A stretch of 64,000 nucleotides of DNA from Rhodocollybia butyracea (GCA_015501585.1 JADNRY010000023.1:248001-312000); one strand, 5' to 3'. Positions 23,347-35,843 are shown, counted from the stretch's first letter. The notes: generated by a model from the sequence alone, not told the origin. Made by a program: numbers and translations.

Positions 23347-24885
23347 ATGACGTCCCAGCCAGGCTTCATAGTCACTAGCGACTCAACTGTGGAAATTAAG
23401 GTTCCGCCTCAATGGATACCTATTCTTTATGCCGTAAGAGCTATGTGCAATTTGGGATTCATATCCTCGAAGCTCACACTTATTTTCAGGTCTCTTACCA
23501 GGGGTATCATCAGTCCATGCATGTTAATTACTGTACAGAAAGAAGTCAATCCACAACAAACGTTTTTGAGTCTGCGCTGGGCTCACCTGGAAACCCTCTG
23601 CGCCCAAAGCAAACACCACCCTCGTTTGATGCCCGTTATTTATACCCCTGGTGATCACCAATCCAAGTTACAAGTATCGTTTTATGCCTCAAAGGGCCGA
23701 AAAATTAACATAAAGAAGAGCAAAGCTTTGGTATATGAGGTGCGATAGGTCTGAAAACATTGCGAATGGTCGTTAATGTACATTCCTTCTAGGATTCCAT
23801 GCCATCCGACTTGTGTCAAAAGATACAGACCTACTGTCGTTATACAGTGAGCACTTTCTCCGACGTTAACTCTTCCCATATCATCAGAAGAATCTCTAAC
23901 GTTTGCCAGATTATTGTCCAAGACACGGGTACCCAATCCACTGGCAGTGAATGCGACTTAGTTGCAACAGTTCATCTACTTCAGAAAACCTCATCAGACA
24001 AATATGGGGTCGCCTCTCCTGATATCCAACTTCCAGTATATCAGAATATGGTACCCAAACCAAGCTTTACAATCACCGAAGACTCAATTGTGCAAATTGA
24101 CATCCCTCCAGAGTATAGACCCATCGTCTTTGCAGTCAGTTTCTTCAATCTCTTGAACCTTTTGAGTTCTATACCTCGAATACCAATGTCATGTTCATTC
24201 AGGGCTCTTACAGACCGCACCAGAAGGTCATGCATCTTGAATATTCCGGCGACGGCTTGGATACATCTACGGACACTATTTTAGAATCTAGATTAGGCTC
24301 TCTCGATGACCTCGTAGATCGAACTGGGCCGCTTCACGAGATTCCGGTCCATTACACTGCTGTTCAGTGTCAAGCTCATCTAGACATTTCATTCTACCGC
24401 TTGGAGCTCCAGAACACAAATGTAGGCACTACGCTCAAATCTTGGAAAAAGGCAGGTAGAAGTAAGGTTTCGGTGTATGAGGTTTGTCACTTGTGGGACA
24501 CATGTAATCACATTTTGATCTTATTTCCAGGATTCAAGTTCCATGATACCTCAATTAGGCCAGTATATCCAAAATTATTATCGTTACACGGTTAGCTCTG
24601 TCCCCGACCTTATTTCTACAGAAAACTTCATATTTCCAGATTTTTGTTCAAGAGGCAGCAGCGTCCACCGGACGCGACTTAGTTGCAACAATACACCTTG
24701 TCCAGACAAGTCCGGGTAGTAGCACCCCGCCAAAGGCTCCTGAAAACACAGGGTTCAAGTACGATGACACTCTTGACATCCCCAGCCCTCGGACTGCTGA
24801 AAATTATCCCTATTTATTTTTTTCATTCCTTTTCTTTTTTATTATTTACTTTTTTGGTGGCACATTGTCCAGTGAAGAACTGTAA
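23347..24885 (+). CDS. Two-module protein of unknown function, first module frameshifted
   Basis: Two homologous modules of about 150 residues with the same intron positions. Module 1 starts MTSQPGFIVTSDSTVEIKVP (ATG 23347), module 2 MVPKPSFTITEDSIVQIDIP (about 24050). Each has an intron after the PI.YA/PIVFA codons (23434-23489; 24135-24202), a second before a Gln/Tyr-rich exon (23740-23792; 24482-24530) and a third before IIVQD/IFVQE..LVAT.HL (about 23849-23909; 24591-24639). In module 1 the frame changes near 23600-23620, between GSPGNPLRPK and HHPRLMPVIYT, so that module may be inactive or the sequence carries a one-base error. The C-terminus, ending at 24885, is a low-complexity Phe/Tyr tail. 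No signal peptide. Family not recognised. Confidence 0.5.
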
Positions 24886-25086
24886 TACAAACATGACAGT
24901 CTGGACCTTGTCTGTAGTAGTAAAGAATTAATGAGAAAAGAAGAAATTAATTTTCATTTCAAGGGAGGGTTGAGGGATGGAATTGTACCGCAGATAGCTT
25001 AAATCATAAAATTAGAGAGTAACAAATGCCATTTCACGGAGTTATGTATCCTAGTAAGTACATCGGTGTAATCACTGCCTCGCAAT

Positions 25087-26162
25087 CTAATCTTTTACGA
25101 TGGAGGTCGAATGACGTAGGTCCCATGTCGACTCACCTATCCAGATACCTTTTGTTTCAACTTCGATGTGGGCTATCGTCGAGCGCAGAAACATTGTATA
25201 CGGGACTTCCACCTGACCACGCGTTACAGTGCTGGCTACGCGTACTGTTTGTCCGGCATCAACGTTAACCGAAAAAGACGCCTTCCACGACTTGGTGAAA
25301 AAATTTGGGTCGGAAAATTTCATCATTTCATTGGAAACAAGCTCAACACTGAACTTTGTTTCACGGATAACAGGTACGAGAGCTTGTTCAAGTTTCATTC
25401 TCCTGAATGATCCAAAAATACAAGTCACGAACCTTTCAGTGAAGTACCCGCCGAAAGGGGAAATCCCGATGTGTACTTCCAGAGGGCAGTATGCGTCTCG
25501 TTCTCATCTTTTTCAAGGGTCATTTGTTGAGTGGTAGAGGTGTTGTTTGAGGCCATCTGCTTCATAACAACATGAGGCTTGGTACTGGATGTTCTTGCCT
25601 GGTCGAGATCGTACTGGATCTGAACGATCTCCATTTCCTCGAAAAGGAATGAAAAATACTGGTCAACCAAATCGCTATCCTGTGGGCCTGTGGGGATGTA
25701 CGCTCCAACCAATGGGCCTCCATCGTTGTTACAAACAAGAACCATGTTCAAAGAGGGACAGCAGATCCTGAACCTGTTTTTGAGCGCTTCAGGTCCCGCT
25801 TCGAATCGAAACCAGCAACTACAAATTGTCATCCTGTGAAAGGTAGCTAAAAAGAAACGATTTGATACTCACTCGTTCGAAACATCATGAAGTTGGCCCA
25901 CGCTTCGGTTGGCAGATGTGCACAATACATACCCCGTCTCTCGGTTTTTCAGGAGAAAGAGACCGGGATGTTTCTGAGATTCCTCGCTCGAGGTTTCATC
26001 GGCGGTGACAACCGTGTACAGCTGGTCGGTGCACTGCTCCTCAACGGGACTAAGGAAAACCTGCGGTTCAATATGGATACGCGATGAGAGGACGTGCTGA
26101 ATATGATAGCTGAGGAGACGAAAGTAAATACCCCTCGGAGGGACATATACCGGGTCCGACAT
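25087..26162 (-). CDS. LSL-like protein: beta-trefoil lectin domain plus aerolysin-type pore-forming domain
   Basis: The start is the ATG at 26162 (MSDPVYVPPRG). The first exon (to about 25890) and the next (about 25830-25430) form an N-terminal beta-trefoil, with repeated LSP, DQ.Y and LV.R-type turns. From about residue 150 an aerolysin/ETX-MTX2-like region begins, marked by Thr/Ser-rich amphipathic strands and the QTMTLEKDENET-like segment (about 25480-25560). The last exon (to the stop at 25087) holds the strands around VRVASTVTRGQVEVPY and the closing WDLRHS. This domain order is that of the Laetiporus lectin LSL family, cytosolic hemolytic lectins of mushrooms. The intron between the last two exons is short and its borders are uncertain. 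I saw no stop inside the exons. Confidence 0.72.
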
Positions 26163-26413
26163 GACACAGAAATATTGGTGATGAACGAAATAAAGACGAG
26201 GGTTGTATAAGTACTGGCTGATCAAAGGTTGGTAAGAGCAGGTGAGAGCTCCTGCCAACGGAGCATTGATCGATTCTGACATGATCGATTTTGACAGGAT
26301 AACGGATGTAGTATGGGACGGCAAGTAGACTAAAAAATAGGTACGACGATATACCTCGATATACTCGATCTGACATGTAATATGAAAACCTGATTTAGCG
26401 TTACAGCTGACGT

Positions 26414-27355
26414 TCAGCTCATTGTCCAGGTGCCCGTTCCCACAAATCGCTGAGAAATCGCCGGACCTCCTTCGATAGGGCCAGAAATAACAACCTCTTG
26501 ATCAGTTATGATAAAGAATTGACCCGCACCGATCATCCCCGAAAACTCAGCAAATCCAGACACATCCCTCCACTCTTTAAACGTCAGTTTGAGAAGCGAC
26601 TGGGAGGGACTTTCAGTCACGCCTTTGCTGCGGAACCGAGGAACCGCGATGTCAGAATTGACTGAAAGCGCCATGATTGTGGAGGGCTGCTCGTCATCAG
26701 GCCGATAGCGGGCCTTGATAATATATTTAGAGTAGATATCGGGAGCTCCAGGAATGTCTGGAAGCAGTATGCCTGCGACGACGTAGTTAGCACTGGAGGC
26801 AGTGCTATCCTCGATATAATCTCTCCCCACAGATGGAGCAACAGGCTTGACGTTTGGTTTCAACGGCACTATGGCAGGCGGTACCTCCGATGGAGCGGGG
26901 GAGCACTCGGAAAATTGCCATAATATATCCTGAGAGTTTGATCGGTACATCGACAATTCGAGCTTGTAGAGTTACTCGTTAATTTATGAGCTTCCCAAAA
27001 GACCATACCTTACCGCTGAGTTCGGATTCTTGAACGTGAATGCAAGGCTTGAGTCTGCCCAATAGATTCTACTACTACTCGGTCAATGAGATGTAGTCAA
27101 GCGGAAGCTGGGGACTATTTACCTATGTTGGGACGTACCCTCGGCACTCGATATGTTCCAGATTATAGGGAAAGCTGTTACCACGACCTCTCGTATTTTC
27201 TTATCATTGTCTATATCCAAAGAAATAAAGGCTCCATTGAGGACTGATCGAATGGCAAACCCAGCTCCATTCGGCATAACCTCCCACTGATCATCTGTGA
27301 GTTCCACTGGCGCAAAGGATTTTATCAATGCATACCTGTTGATTCTGGCCACCAT
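26414..27355 (-). CDS. Beta-trefoil (ricin B-like) N-terminal domain protein with unknown C-terminal domain
   Basis: The ATG at 27355 opens MVARINRYALIKSF, then WEVMPNGAGFAIRSVLNGAF and ITAFPIIWNI-like text. A short exon follows (about 27010-27066: IYWADSSLAFTFKNPNSA), and the main exon from about 26970 starts LELSMYRSNSQDILWQF. W..., IRS..G.., and the closing Q..W.F pattern fit a beta-trefoil lectin of the ricin-B/CBM13 type. After about residue 130 comes a Pro-rich linker (PPAIVPLKPNVKPVAP) and a beta-rich domain of about 130 residues ending FVGTGTWTMS, stop at 26414. I do not recognise that domain. No signal peptide. It lies in the same orientation 250 bases upstream of the LSL-like gene, so the two may be co-regulated. 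It could be a sugar-binding partner or a paralogue that lost the pore module. Confidence 0.6.
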
Positions 27356-27557
27356 GAAAGGAGTATGCTATGACAAATAATAAGCTACAGTGGGCTTCGG
27401 GATATTCATATCGGAATACCTAGCACAGAGCGTCTGTTTTGTCCCGACACATCCAGTACTTGCGAGGGGTTTGCTGCTGATTTGATGTGGTAGATAGCAT
27501 GCTTCATATTCAGAAGGCGAGAATGACAATATTTGGTCTTGACTGCCCGCTATAAGT

Positions 27558-30500
27558 TAGTGCACTCGGGAACGGCATGGTTCATTTTTTGATTTTCGGC
27601 GTTCGCCCTCCCGGATCTCAATTGCTGTCACGTATTGATTGTATTAAATCTTATCTTATCTACCTCCCCATCGCGCAAGTTGTTTGCATAGGTATCAGCA
27701 GGCAAAGCGTTTGGGCTGAGGGTGGGTATGTAGAGCACCCTTGGATGTGGAAATTGTTCACCCGCTGGGCATGTGGGCACTTTCAGCGACATTTGGCGAT
27801 TATCTGCTACCATAAAGAATATAGGGCTCGTCACCGTACGTACCATATACGGTACGGAGATTTTCTCCGTATTTATGGACCAATCTCTCCTCATACGGTA
27901 CGGTACGGGCAAAATACGGCCGTATACGGATACGGACGGTACTTTAGGGTCACGTGTTACAATGAACTCCTCCGTCCCAAATACGAGGTGAATAGTATTT
28001 ATTTCGCATGTATCAAGGCCTTAAAGCTCTTATACTACTCATAGGTACTTCTCCTACTTCAGAACTGAGAGAGAGGAAAAGTCGTGATATGTGTGTGTGA
28101 TGGCGTGTGACTCAATGTGACCACCATAACAGACGTTAAGTCAATGTTAAATAAATACATTTCCAAAGAGTGGACTGTTGGAGTGAATTAAGCAAGACGT
28201 CGAATAAGCTCTAAGTTCACTCCGGTCTATAGCAAGTAAGCCCTAGCAAACGCGCAGGGGAAATATAACATTCTAAGCGAGTTTAAATACTACAGCTACG
28301 GAGAATATACGGAATAATACTTACGGGAAAATATAAGATAAAACACAAAATAAAACTAACGGCTCCACAGGAGAAACTTCGGCGAGCAATACCGATTGCT
28401 CACCTGACATCAATATCTCCAACATGGACTTGTTCCAAAGTACCTATAGGAGTGGCATTCAAGTGTTCTTTTGAACTGGAGAGCCCCAAAACTTGATGCA
28501 ATTCATTGATATCCTTAGGTTCATCAAAAGTACCGTATACGGCGTAATATGGAAAGCAAGAAGGGCCTGCCACGTCGGATCACAAATTTTGACATCGCCG
28601 AACTGATGGATCCAAATCGGGACATGGACCTCGGGCACCTGCTATTATAATCAGGCAATTTATTATTATCTATTCACTATTGTCTTGCTCGTTTTGAAGT
28701 TATTAGTAGGGCATACCCATGCACGGTCACGGCTATCCAAAAGGCTTTCGCAATTGTACCAGTACAAAGACAAAACCTTGGCGGTACAGTGACCATATGT
28801 AGTATTCCATTTACCAATTCTTTGAGAGCCTTGCCTGACAGATGCTAAGCCAACACTGAGCTCTTTGGACTCCAATATGGCAGTCATACCCTCTGTGTAG
28901 GCTACCCTTGCTCCCTCCCTGTGTTATTTCTATGTACTACTATCCGAGTTGTACATTCATTGTACCGTGGCCAGTTGTCACTCATGAGTCATGAGTCGTG
29001 CATGTAATCTTTACAGGTCACTGAGCTGCTGTTTTGGGGCTGAGCGCAGAACTGGCGTATGCTCCTACCTTCCTGCCAGACTGTTTAAGAAGACTTACGG
29101 CTCAGGCTGGAGAGGTCCTGCCATCGCAGTGTGACCCGGGATAAGTATATGTGTTATGGATTAGTCCTATGTTTTCCAAGATGCTTTCTTTATTCCTAAA
29201 TAGGCTTCATAGACAATCCTTTATTTTCTTTGCTGTTTCTATCTACCACGCTGGCAATACAGTATAGCACCCCAGTCAAACCCTTCAATATGTGAGTCCT
29301 GGAGTGCTGAGTGCATATTTCTCTTACTTACTTGCTAACCAATTTACTAGCAATTACTTGAGCAATTAAATCTATTAGAGATTGTATTTACTAGTTTACA
29401 TTGACATGCTAATACTACAATAATACTATGTGGAAGAGTGGAACAGCTGAATTATTTTTGTGCTTCTACTACTGAGTCTGCAGGCTCCAGTAGTGAGCTG
29501 GAGCTCAGACCCTGTCTCAGGGCTTTAGAATAACCCATGTAGAATGAAGCCTCAGTTGTAGTGTATGAACAACTGAGGGTGATGCACTGATGATTCTGGG
29601 GGCTCAAGTATAAGTTTTAGGCTGGAAGAATAGATGAGCATGTAGCCGGGTGGAAGCAACTAACGGATAAACATAAAGGTGAAACGAAGAATATAGATGG
29701 AATGCCAAAGCAGTATATGTGATACGGAGGACAAATACCTTTCCTAACAACCCAGACCTGGAGCCCTCCTGAACCATATGGTGGCTGAGGTCAGGCTACT
29801 AGCAGACTCAGATGCAGCCAGCTTACGGGGACAAATGGATTTGAGCGGTAGCCAGTAAATCACAGATTCTTATTGCCGAGATTATTGGTGTATCGTAGTT
29901 ATCATTATCTGAGCATCAGTAAGCCAACAATAAGTAGCTCTCCAGTTCCTTGAAAGCTGGTACTACTAGGTAGACAAAAAAGCACCCCCGGCACTAATCT
30001 AACTGGCCATTTGCATAAATATAGAATGGAATTTGAAATGTAGGCTGGCCTACCATTAGTAAATAGCATAACTGTAAGACTAGTTACTAACATGATGTCC
30101 GAGGAACACATCAAGTGAAAAACTTCTCATTCGATGGAGGGATAGATAGTAATAGATTTACATAATTAAAACGGGTCCCCGAGGTCCATATCCCGATTTG
30201 GCTCCATCAGTTCGGCTAGGTCAAAATTCATGATCCGACGTGGCAGGCCCTTCTTGCTTTCCATAGCGTAACGGTACGGTAAAATACGGGTCGTTTGAAG
30301 GCCTTATGGTACGGAAGATTTCCCGTAGCTTACGGCTGTACTCCGTAGCCTACAGATACGGTGACGAGCCCTAAAAGGATACTTGGTCAAGCTAGGTTGC
30401 CAGGTCCCGCCCCTTGGTTTGTAGAATTATAGGATAAGTATGTTTTGTCTGGAGTGGGACATTTCTTATTCCTTTAATGATAATTATTATCCCTTGCTTA

Positions 30501-31679
30501 GTACTACTTATGTGTGAACCCTTCTTCCTGAAATACATCAGGGGAGGGGAGGGTCTATTATCTATATTCAAGTCTGTACTACTACTAGTACTAAGCATAC
30601 AGCTGTTGGCCTACTGATGCCCTCAGCCTTTGTTTGCACCCTTGTGTTTTTCTAGGATTTGGTACTTACTCAACTGACATACTTGTCATTTTGTAAGTGT
30701 GAGATGCCACTATTTAGTATATAAGGAAATATCAGTACATAGTAACATACATACGAGTCTAACAAGCATACAAATATACCTAAGAACTTGCCCTCAGGAT
30801 GGGCTGTACAGCCTGTATCAAGTTCCAACCACTGAGGGCGCCCAAGGGCCAAACTTCAAGTGGATATAAAGATTGAAAATTCACAGTAAGTATCCGGAAG
30901 AAACTTCCCCAAAGAATCAGCTTGATGGGGGGTCCAGAAGTTGGCCCTTAGGCAAATACTTCAACCGCAGTGGGCCCCGGGCCTCTTATAGGAACAATCT
31001 GCAACTCTGTCAGCATTTTGTTGAAGGGCTGGAACACTCAAAACTTCAAGAAAGTTTTTATAAAATACTAAATAGTAGCACCCTAAGCCCTTCCTGACCC
31101 TGCCACTGCAGAGCACGATGGAAAAACGGGGCCGCACTCGCTCTAGCTTCCCTGTATTAAATCCTGAGTACGTCTGGAGCGAAGAGAACAGGGATAATTT
31201 AGTATTTGTGTAGTATTTAATAGTACAAGTCCTTTTTGTAAAGTACATACTGGAGCAAAGAGAACAGCGATAGGGTTTCACTTTGACCCAGGATGCTAAG
31301 TAATGAAAAGGTAATTTAGCTATATTGTTCCATGAGTCCATAGTTAGTATAAGTCCTCAAGACTCTACCAGGTCAATATCTAACACCTCGCTCTTGCTCA
31401 GCGGCAGCAGATACTTAATTGCTGAAAGCGCTCTGGCACATGCCCAGCGGGTGAATGGCACTTTCCACGTCCAAAGGTGCTCTCTATATCCAGCCTCAGC
31501 CCAAAGGCTTTGCTTGCTGATATACCTAGGCGAACAACTTGCGCGGCACGCGCATTAATGAGGACTTGGAGAGGTAGATAAGATAATATTTAATACAATC
31601 AATACATGACAGCAATTGAGATCCGGGAGGGCAAACGCCGAAAATCAAAAAATGAACCATGCCGTTCCCGAGTGCACTA
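27558..31679. mobile_element. TIR transposon with 7-bp TATAAGT target duplication, about 1.57 kb without its nested insert
   Basis: The left end starts TAGTGCACTCGGGAACGG (27558) and the right end is its inverted copy (31679). Arms of about 130 bases match with few differences, through GGTTCATTTTTTGATTTTCG and GATCTCAATTGCTGTCA. TATAAGT stands directly outside both ends (27551-27557 and 31680-31686). TAGTG fits the YARNG start of hAT ends, although hAT target sites are usually 8 bp. No transposase frame was found in the remaining DNA. A 2552-bp hAT-like element is inserted in it at 27822. Confidence 0.8.
27822..30373. mobile_element. Nested hAT-like non-autonomous element, 2552 bp
   Basis: The ends are TAGGGCTCGTCACCGTA (27822) and its exact inverted copy (30373). 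Subterminal regions are packed with TACGG/CCGTA repeats, as expected for hAT binding sites. A further inverted pair of about 110 bases lies at about 28535-28645 and 30165-30275 (GGAAAGCAAGAAGGGCCTGC and its complement). The flanks are AAAGAATA (27814-27821) and AAAGGATA (30374-30381), an 8-bp target duplication with one change. No DDE/hAT transposase is visible in the 2.5 kb, which is A/T-rich with short frames only. Confidence 0.8.
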
Positions 31680-31686
31680 TATAAGT

Positions 31687-32253
31687 AAGCCAGTCAATCA
31701 CCTGCTCAATAAAATTGTGATATCCCTTGACAATAATTGAATGGCGCTGAATGGAGAGATTTTGTATTATTAGTTCTGACAGGCCTCGACAAAGACACGA
31801 GCAAGACACGGACAAGTCGCCGATACTACATATTTTAGCAGAACGGAAAGTCGGACGGAAATTCAAACCGGTCTACATAAATTACAAAGCGCCGTTTTGT
31901 TCACGCAAGTGAATTAAAGCAAGCACGGAAGCCTGGAGTCGTGCTGAGCACCCACTGGCCACGCGCCGTTCGCAGAGTCAACCAAAGCGCTCAACCAAGG
32001 TTTTGATCGTTTAAGTAAAGGATACCGGGGAGCAAGTGATTTTTTTTGCACGCAATTCAGATCATAGAGGTTATTCCTCGATACACGGATCGAACCTGAA
32101 CAAATGAAATAAGTACTAATAAGTACATCGAGGAAAGATCCAGTCCTCTGACAGACGTCTGAGTTGTGCCTTCTAACTGCTTGTGCGTGTTTATCTAGAT
32201 GAAGTGAAGGGAAAATTTTCCAAGAATGCACATTTCTCACTGAGTCACTAGTA
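31687..32253. other. Intergenic, no supported gene
   Basis: Lies between the TIR element and the transcription factor stop codon. No coding signal seen. Confidence 0.4.
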
Positions 32254-35200
32254 CTATAGTCGCATCTGATCCAAAAAACTCTGCCAAGTTTCGTCTAACA
32301 TCGTAAACATAGCCACATCACTGCTGCCCTCGAGAATCAACTCTTGTGGTGTCTGCTGCTCAAAGTACATCGATGGGTCTTGATAATCCTGATATTGATA
32401 GCCTGACATGGGATTGTATGCCATGTCAGGATGTTCAAAAAATGGATCAGCGAATCCGGAAGAGAGGAGCGGTTGCTGTGGTTGGACTGGGAAAATATAG
32501 CTTCGAGATGCCAAAACCTGATCCAAAGTATCATGGTTATTTGTGGAAGAACTTGGTATAGATATGGCTATGTTTGATCCATGGTGATAAGGTTTTGACG
32601 CGGGCAGCTCGTAAGTATCGGACTGAGCCAAGCACGCCTGATCGCGTATCTTTCCAATCTCTGCCTAATAGTAATATTGAAAATACCTTTGGTTCACGGT
32701 CAGAGTCCAAGGGAAATTGAAACTCACTAGGATTTTTTCCCGCTCTGGTCTGTGATACGATGAACGAAAAAGCTCATAGGCATATTCCAAATTTATAAGG
32801 GCGGATGAGGCCTGAAGCATTGCTGACCTAGACGCTATCGCGCCCAATACGTACTATAGATTTAATTTGACCAAACGTTGATGGGGAAAAAACAATAGAA
32901 GTGCACTCACAACGCAAGACAGTATCTGGTCAAAGACGTACGGGAATCGGACCATCATTGAAGGGTGGTGTCTATGTAGACTCCTCACCATCCCGACGCA
33001 GATACATGCAGTATCGTAGACTCTCTGCACTGAATCCCCATACTTCGGGTGTTCGGAAGGGTTATCAGGCTTCTCGTTCAACGCTGTGGCGAAGAAACCT
33101 CTACGAATGACATAAGCTCAAAACTTGAGAATGATGCCAAGAGACCTGACCTCTGCAAATAAAACGAGACTATCATATATATTTACTAAGCATTGACAAT
33201 AGGAGTTCACTGTGACCTACCTAACGCCTTCAAGGCAATTAAAAAATGGCGGGCAAGGGTTAGCGCGGGAGTAGGTGGGTTATGGATATCAGAATCCAAT
33301 TTAGTCCCTCCTAAACCTGGCATTCGCAAACTAGGAGGGACATAGTAGGCTCGTACTTGCTCATCCAGGCGTTTGATCACAGCGTAGCTCAAAGCATGCG
33401 CCCCGAAAGCTCTATCCCAGATGGAAGCAAGACATTCCCCGAAAAACTTGTGCTTCCACGCAGTATCTGAGCATAACAGATCTGTCAGTAAGTACTCGAC
33501 TTTAAAACAGAAGCTTATATAAGTACATGACATTTCCAACTCTGAATCTGCGTTGGTTGTAGTTTCGAATGGTTTTTTGGTGTTGATATACGATAACAAC
33601 ATATGTGGGGGCCTCCCGTATGTCAGGCTCTTTGACAGGGATGCAATGAGCCTCTGCTGAGTAGCAGAAGGAAAGACCTCTCCTACCTGAAGCATGTCAT
33701 AGCAAAACACTTCCCAAAACAGGCATCGACGACGATGTGTTTCTTCTTGGGTCAAGTTCCAGTGAGTACCGTCAATATCTTTCAACAAGTTTATCAGAAT
33801 CGTACGGGACGTTAGAAGAGAGGGAAAAATTCTTACGGAGGCCAACCTAGATACAGTACGCGGCCTCGGAATTCTGTTTAAACAATGGACATGAAATACA
33901 TGCTTACATTTTGTGAGAGTTTCGTTGCTAATCCCATAATTGGCCATCTCGCTTCGTGTACATCATCATCAAGGAGCATGTAGTGCGACATTAGGACCTA
34001 CTGTAGTGATCAATCTCGAGTACTCGGGAATGAGTATGGCGCCGACGTACCAATGATTGAATCGTAAAGCATGAAGGACTATCCAGCACTGGTGCCAGGG
34101 CAAGGGCAGCCCTACCCAAGCTATGATACCATCTGGCTTCGGCAGAATGCGGTTGTTTTTCCAAATCAAGTAAAGCCCCTAATGCAAGGACAAAGAAAAG
34201 AACTGCTAAGCGATGGGATCCTACGAATAGATCTTTGCACAAAGTATTTCGGGAAGTTTTCGATTCAGACTTGTAGAATGGGTCAAATATCAGAGTCCTG
34301 AATTCACCCTCGGGTATTGGGTTGTGCCTTGTCGATAGGGTTGAGATTAGAGCAACAGGTATACAACGGAAGGTGCGGACCAGAAAAATGGCCCGAATTG
34401 ATAGTACTTTTGAGACTGACGGCGGGTGGTAGTTGCGTCCGGAAGATACCCTACTAACGTTTGACAAATTGTTTCGGCGTCATCTGAGGATGGGGAGGCA
34501 AAGGGGAATGAATAAGCCAGCCACGACAAGTCGGTCGAGGGTATTGGCTGTTCGAAGGTTGGCGGTTTCTCACTGCCCTCTCCTAGATCATGATTCTCGT
34601 TCTAAAATGAATGGTTAACTAAGAACCAACGGGAACCGATTTAAACGAACCAGCAAAAAAAGCTAGAAGAAGTAATTAGAAATCGAGGCTTGAGGTAATT
34701 ATGACGGCTTAGACACTCACCCATGATGTAGCACTCCGACCATAAAAGACACTGTGTTCGCCGATTGACCTGTTATAAGGCAGTAAGTAATAAAAACAAA
34801 GCCGGACAGAGAAGAGTCTACTAGCTTACAGTGATCCCCAAGACTCAGTGAGCGCTTCTTCTGCTGTTTCAAGCTTCTTCTCATCGCTCTTATTTGCGTC
34901 AAAACTGGAAACTTCGGACAAGTCAGGTTCAAGTTTGACTTGGAGCAAATCGGCGCTAAGAAGGGGATGCGGTTCAGGGGAGACCAATTTATAAGACTTG
35001 GCAAGTGCTTCTTCCAGTGTTTTGACGCGATCAATGAGTTCCGTCCTTTTCCCTCGTAATTCCTCTGCAGTGGCCGGCACGATTCTAAGGAGACAAGTTC
35101 AGCAACAACGCTTACAGATGCGAGAAAACAAAATACGCGCCGGTTTCCTTTGCCCGTAGTCAGACGTCCTATCACAGTCCATCCCAGTATTAGAACTACA

Positions 35201-35556
35201 GCGTATGGTATATTTAACTTTCCGTACCGTCCGGGCATATTGCAGCACAGCCTATTGAGGTTAACCACACACTTGAATGAGATAGATGATTACATGGACA
35301 CGACGAAACACACCCTTCATGACACAGCGGGTGCATGGAAATACTCGACTACATCTAGCTCGAGCTTGTAAGTTCGAATTCAGCGCGGATAATTGAACAC
35401 ATGCTTGATTTTCGATCTGTGCATCATTAACTGACTGAATGTTTATTTCAATTAGAGAACAGACCTTCTACATTCTGCACACGAAAGAGCATCTAGCCCG
35501 CCTCTTCGCTTTTTATGTGGACCTTGAGCTTGAACTGTGGGCTTTGTAGCCGCCAT
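32254..35556 (-). CDS. Zn2Cys6 fungal-specific transcription factor, many introns
   Basis: The ATG at 35556 opens MAATKPTVQAQGPHKKRRGG, and the first exon ends with SCAECRR (about 35465), the first half of a Zn2Cys6 cluster. Later exons give PCTRCVMKG (about 35335) and, across introns, CAAICPDGRLTTGKGNR (35130-35260), the second half. A coiled-coil linker follows (ELRGKRTELIDRVKTLEEAL, about 35030). The regulatory domain shows FFVLALGALLDLEKQP (about 34230) and the fungal_trans core TQEETHRRRCLFWEVF with LSYGRPPHM (about 33600-33780). The last exon (32254-32631) is Gln/Ser/Tyr-rich, like an activation domain. Of the six zinc ligands I see five. The third cysteine, expected after SKIK at about 35410, reads as histidine or lies at an exon border I could not place. 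It is a nuclear DNA-binding regulator with unknown targets. Confidence 0.75.
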
Positions 35557-35638
35557 CGATGAGGCTTTCGCAGCAGACACCGGAGCTCTGGCGGAGGTTC
35601 CATGAACCACATCATGACTGTTTTGTAGATGAGCTGTT
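35557..35638. promoter_or_regulatory. Transcription factor upstream region cut short by a retroelement
   Basis: Only about 82 bases separate the start codon at 35556 from the tail of the non-LTR element at 35639, so the native promoter has been displaced by the insertion. Confidence 0.45.
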
Positions 35639-35843
35639 GGTTAGGTTAGGTTAGGTTTATTGCCGGCTTGGGACCAAGTGCTGATACGCCGGGGTCCGAG
35701 AAGCTACCCGATGTGCCTACGTACATCGTCGTCTCGGGGCCATCTCCCTGGTGTCCGGACGAGCTCACTACGCTTTGGTAGCGGTAGATCCGTGAGCCAA
35801 AAGAGAGGCCAAGAGTACAGGAATTAAATAAGTTAACAAGTAT

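Noticed and set aside
27577..28044. Open frame of 155 codons inside the TIR elements
   Set aside because: It spans the end of the nested element and the TACGG repeats, so it is a by-product of repeat sequence.
35639..35657. Telomeric repeat, internal telomere or chromosome end
   Set aside because: The unit is CCTAA, present three times only, and is attached to the 3' end of both retroelement copies. It is the element's tail.
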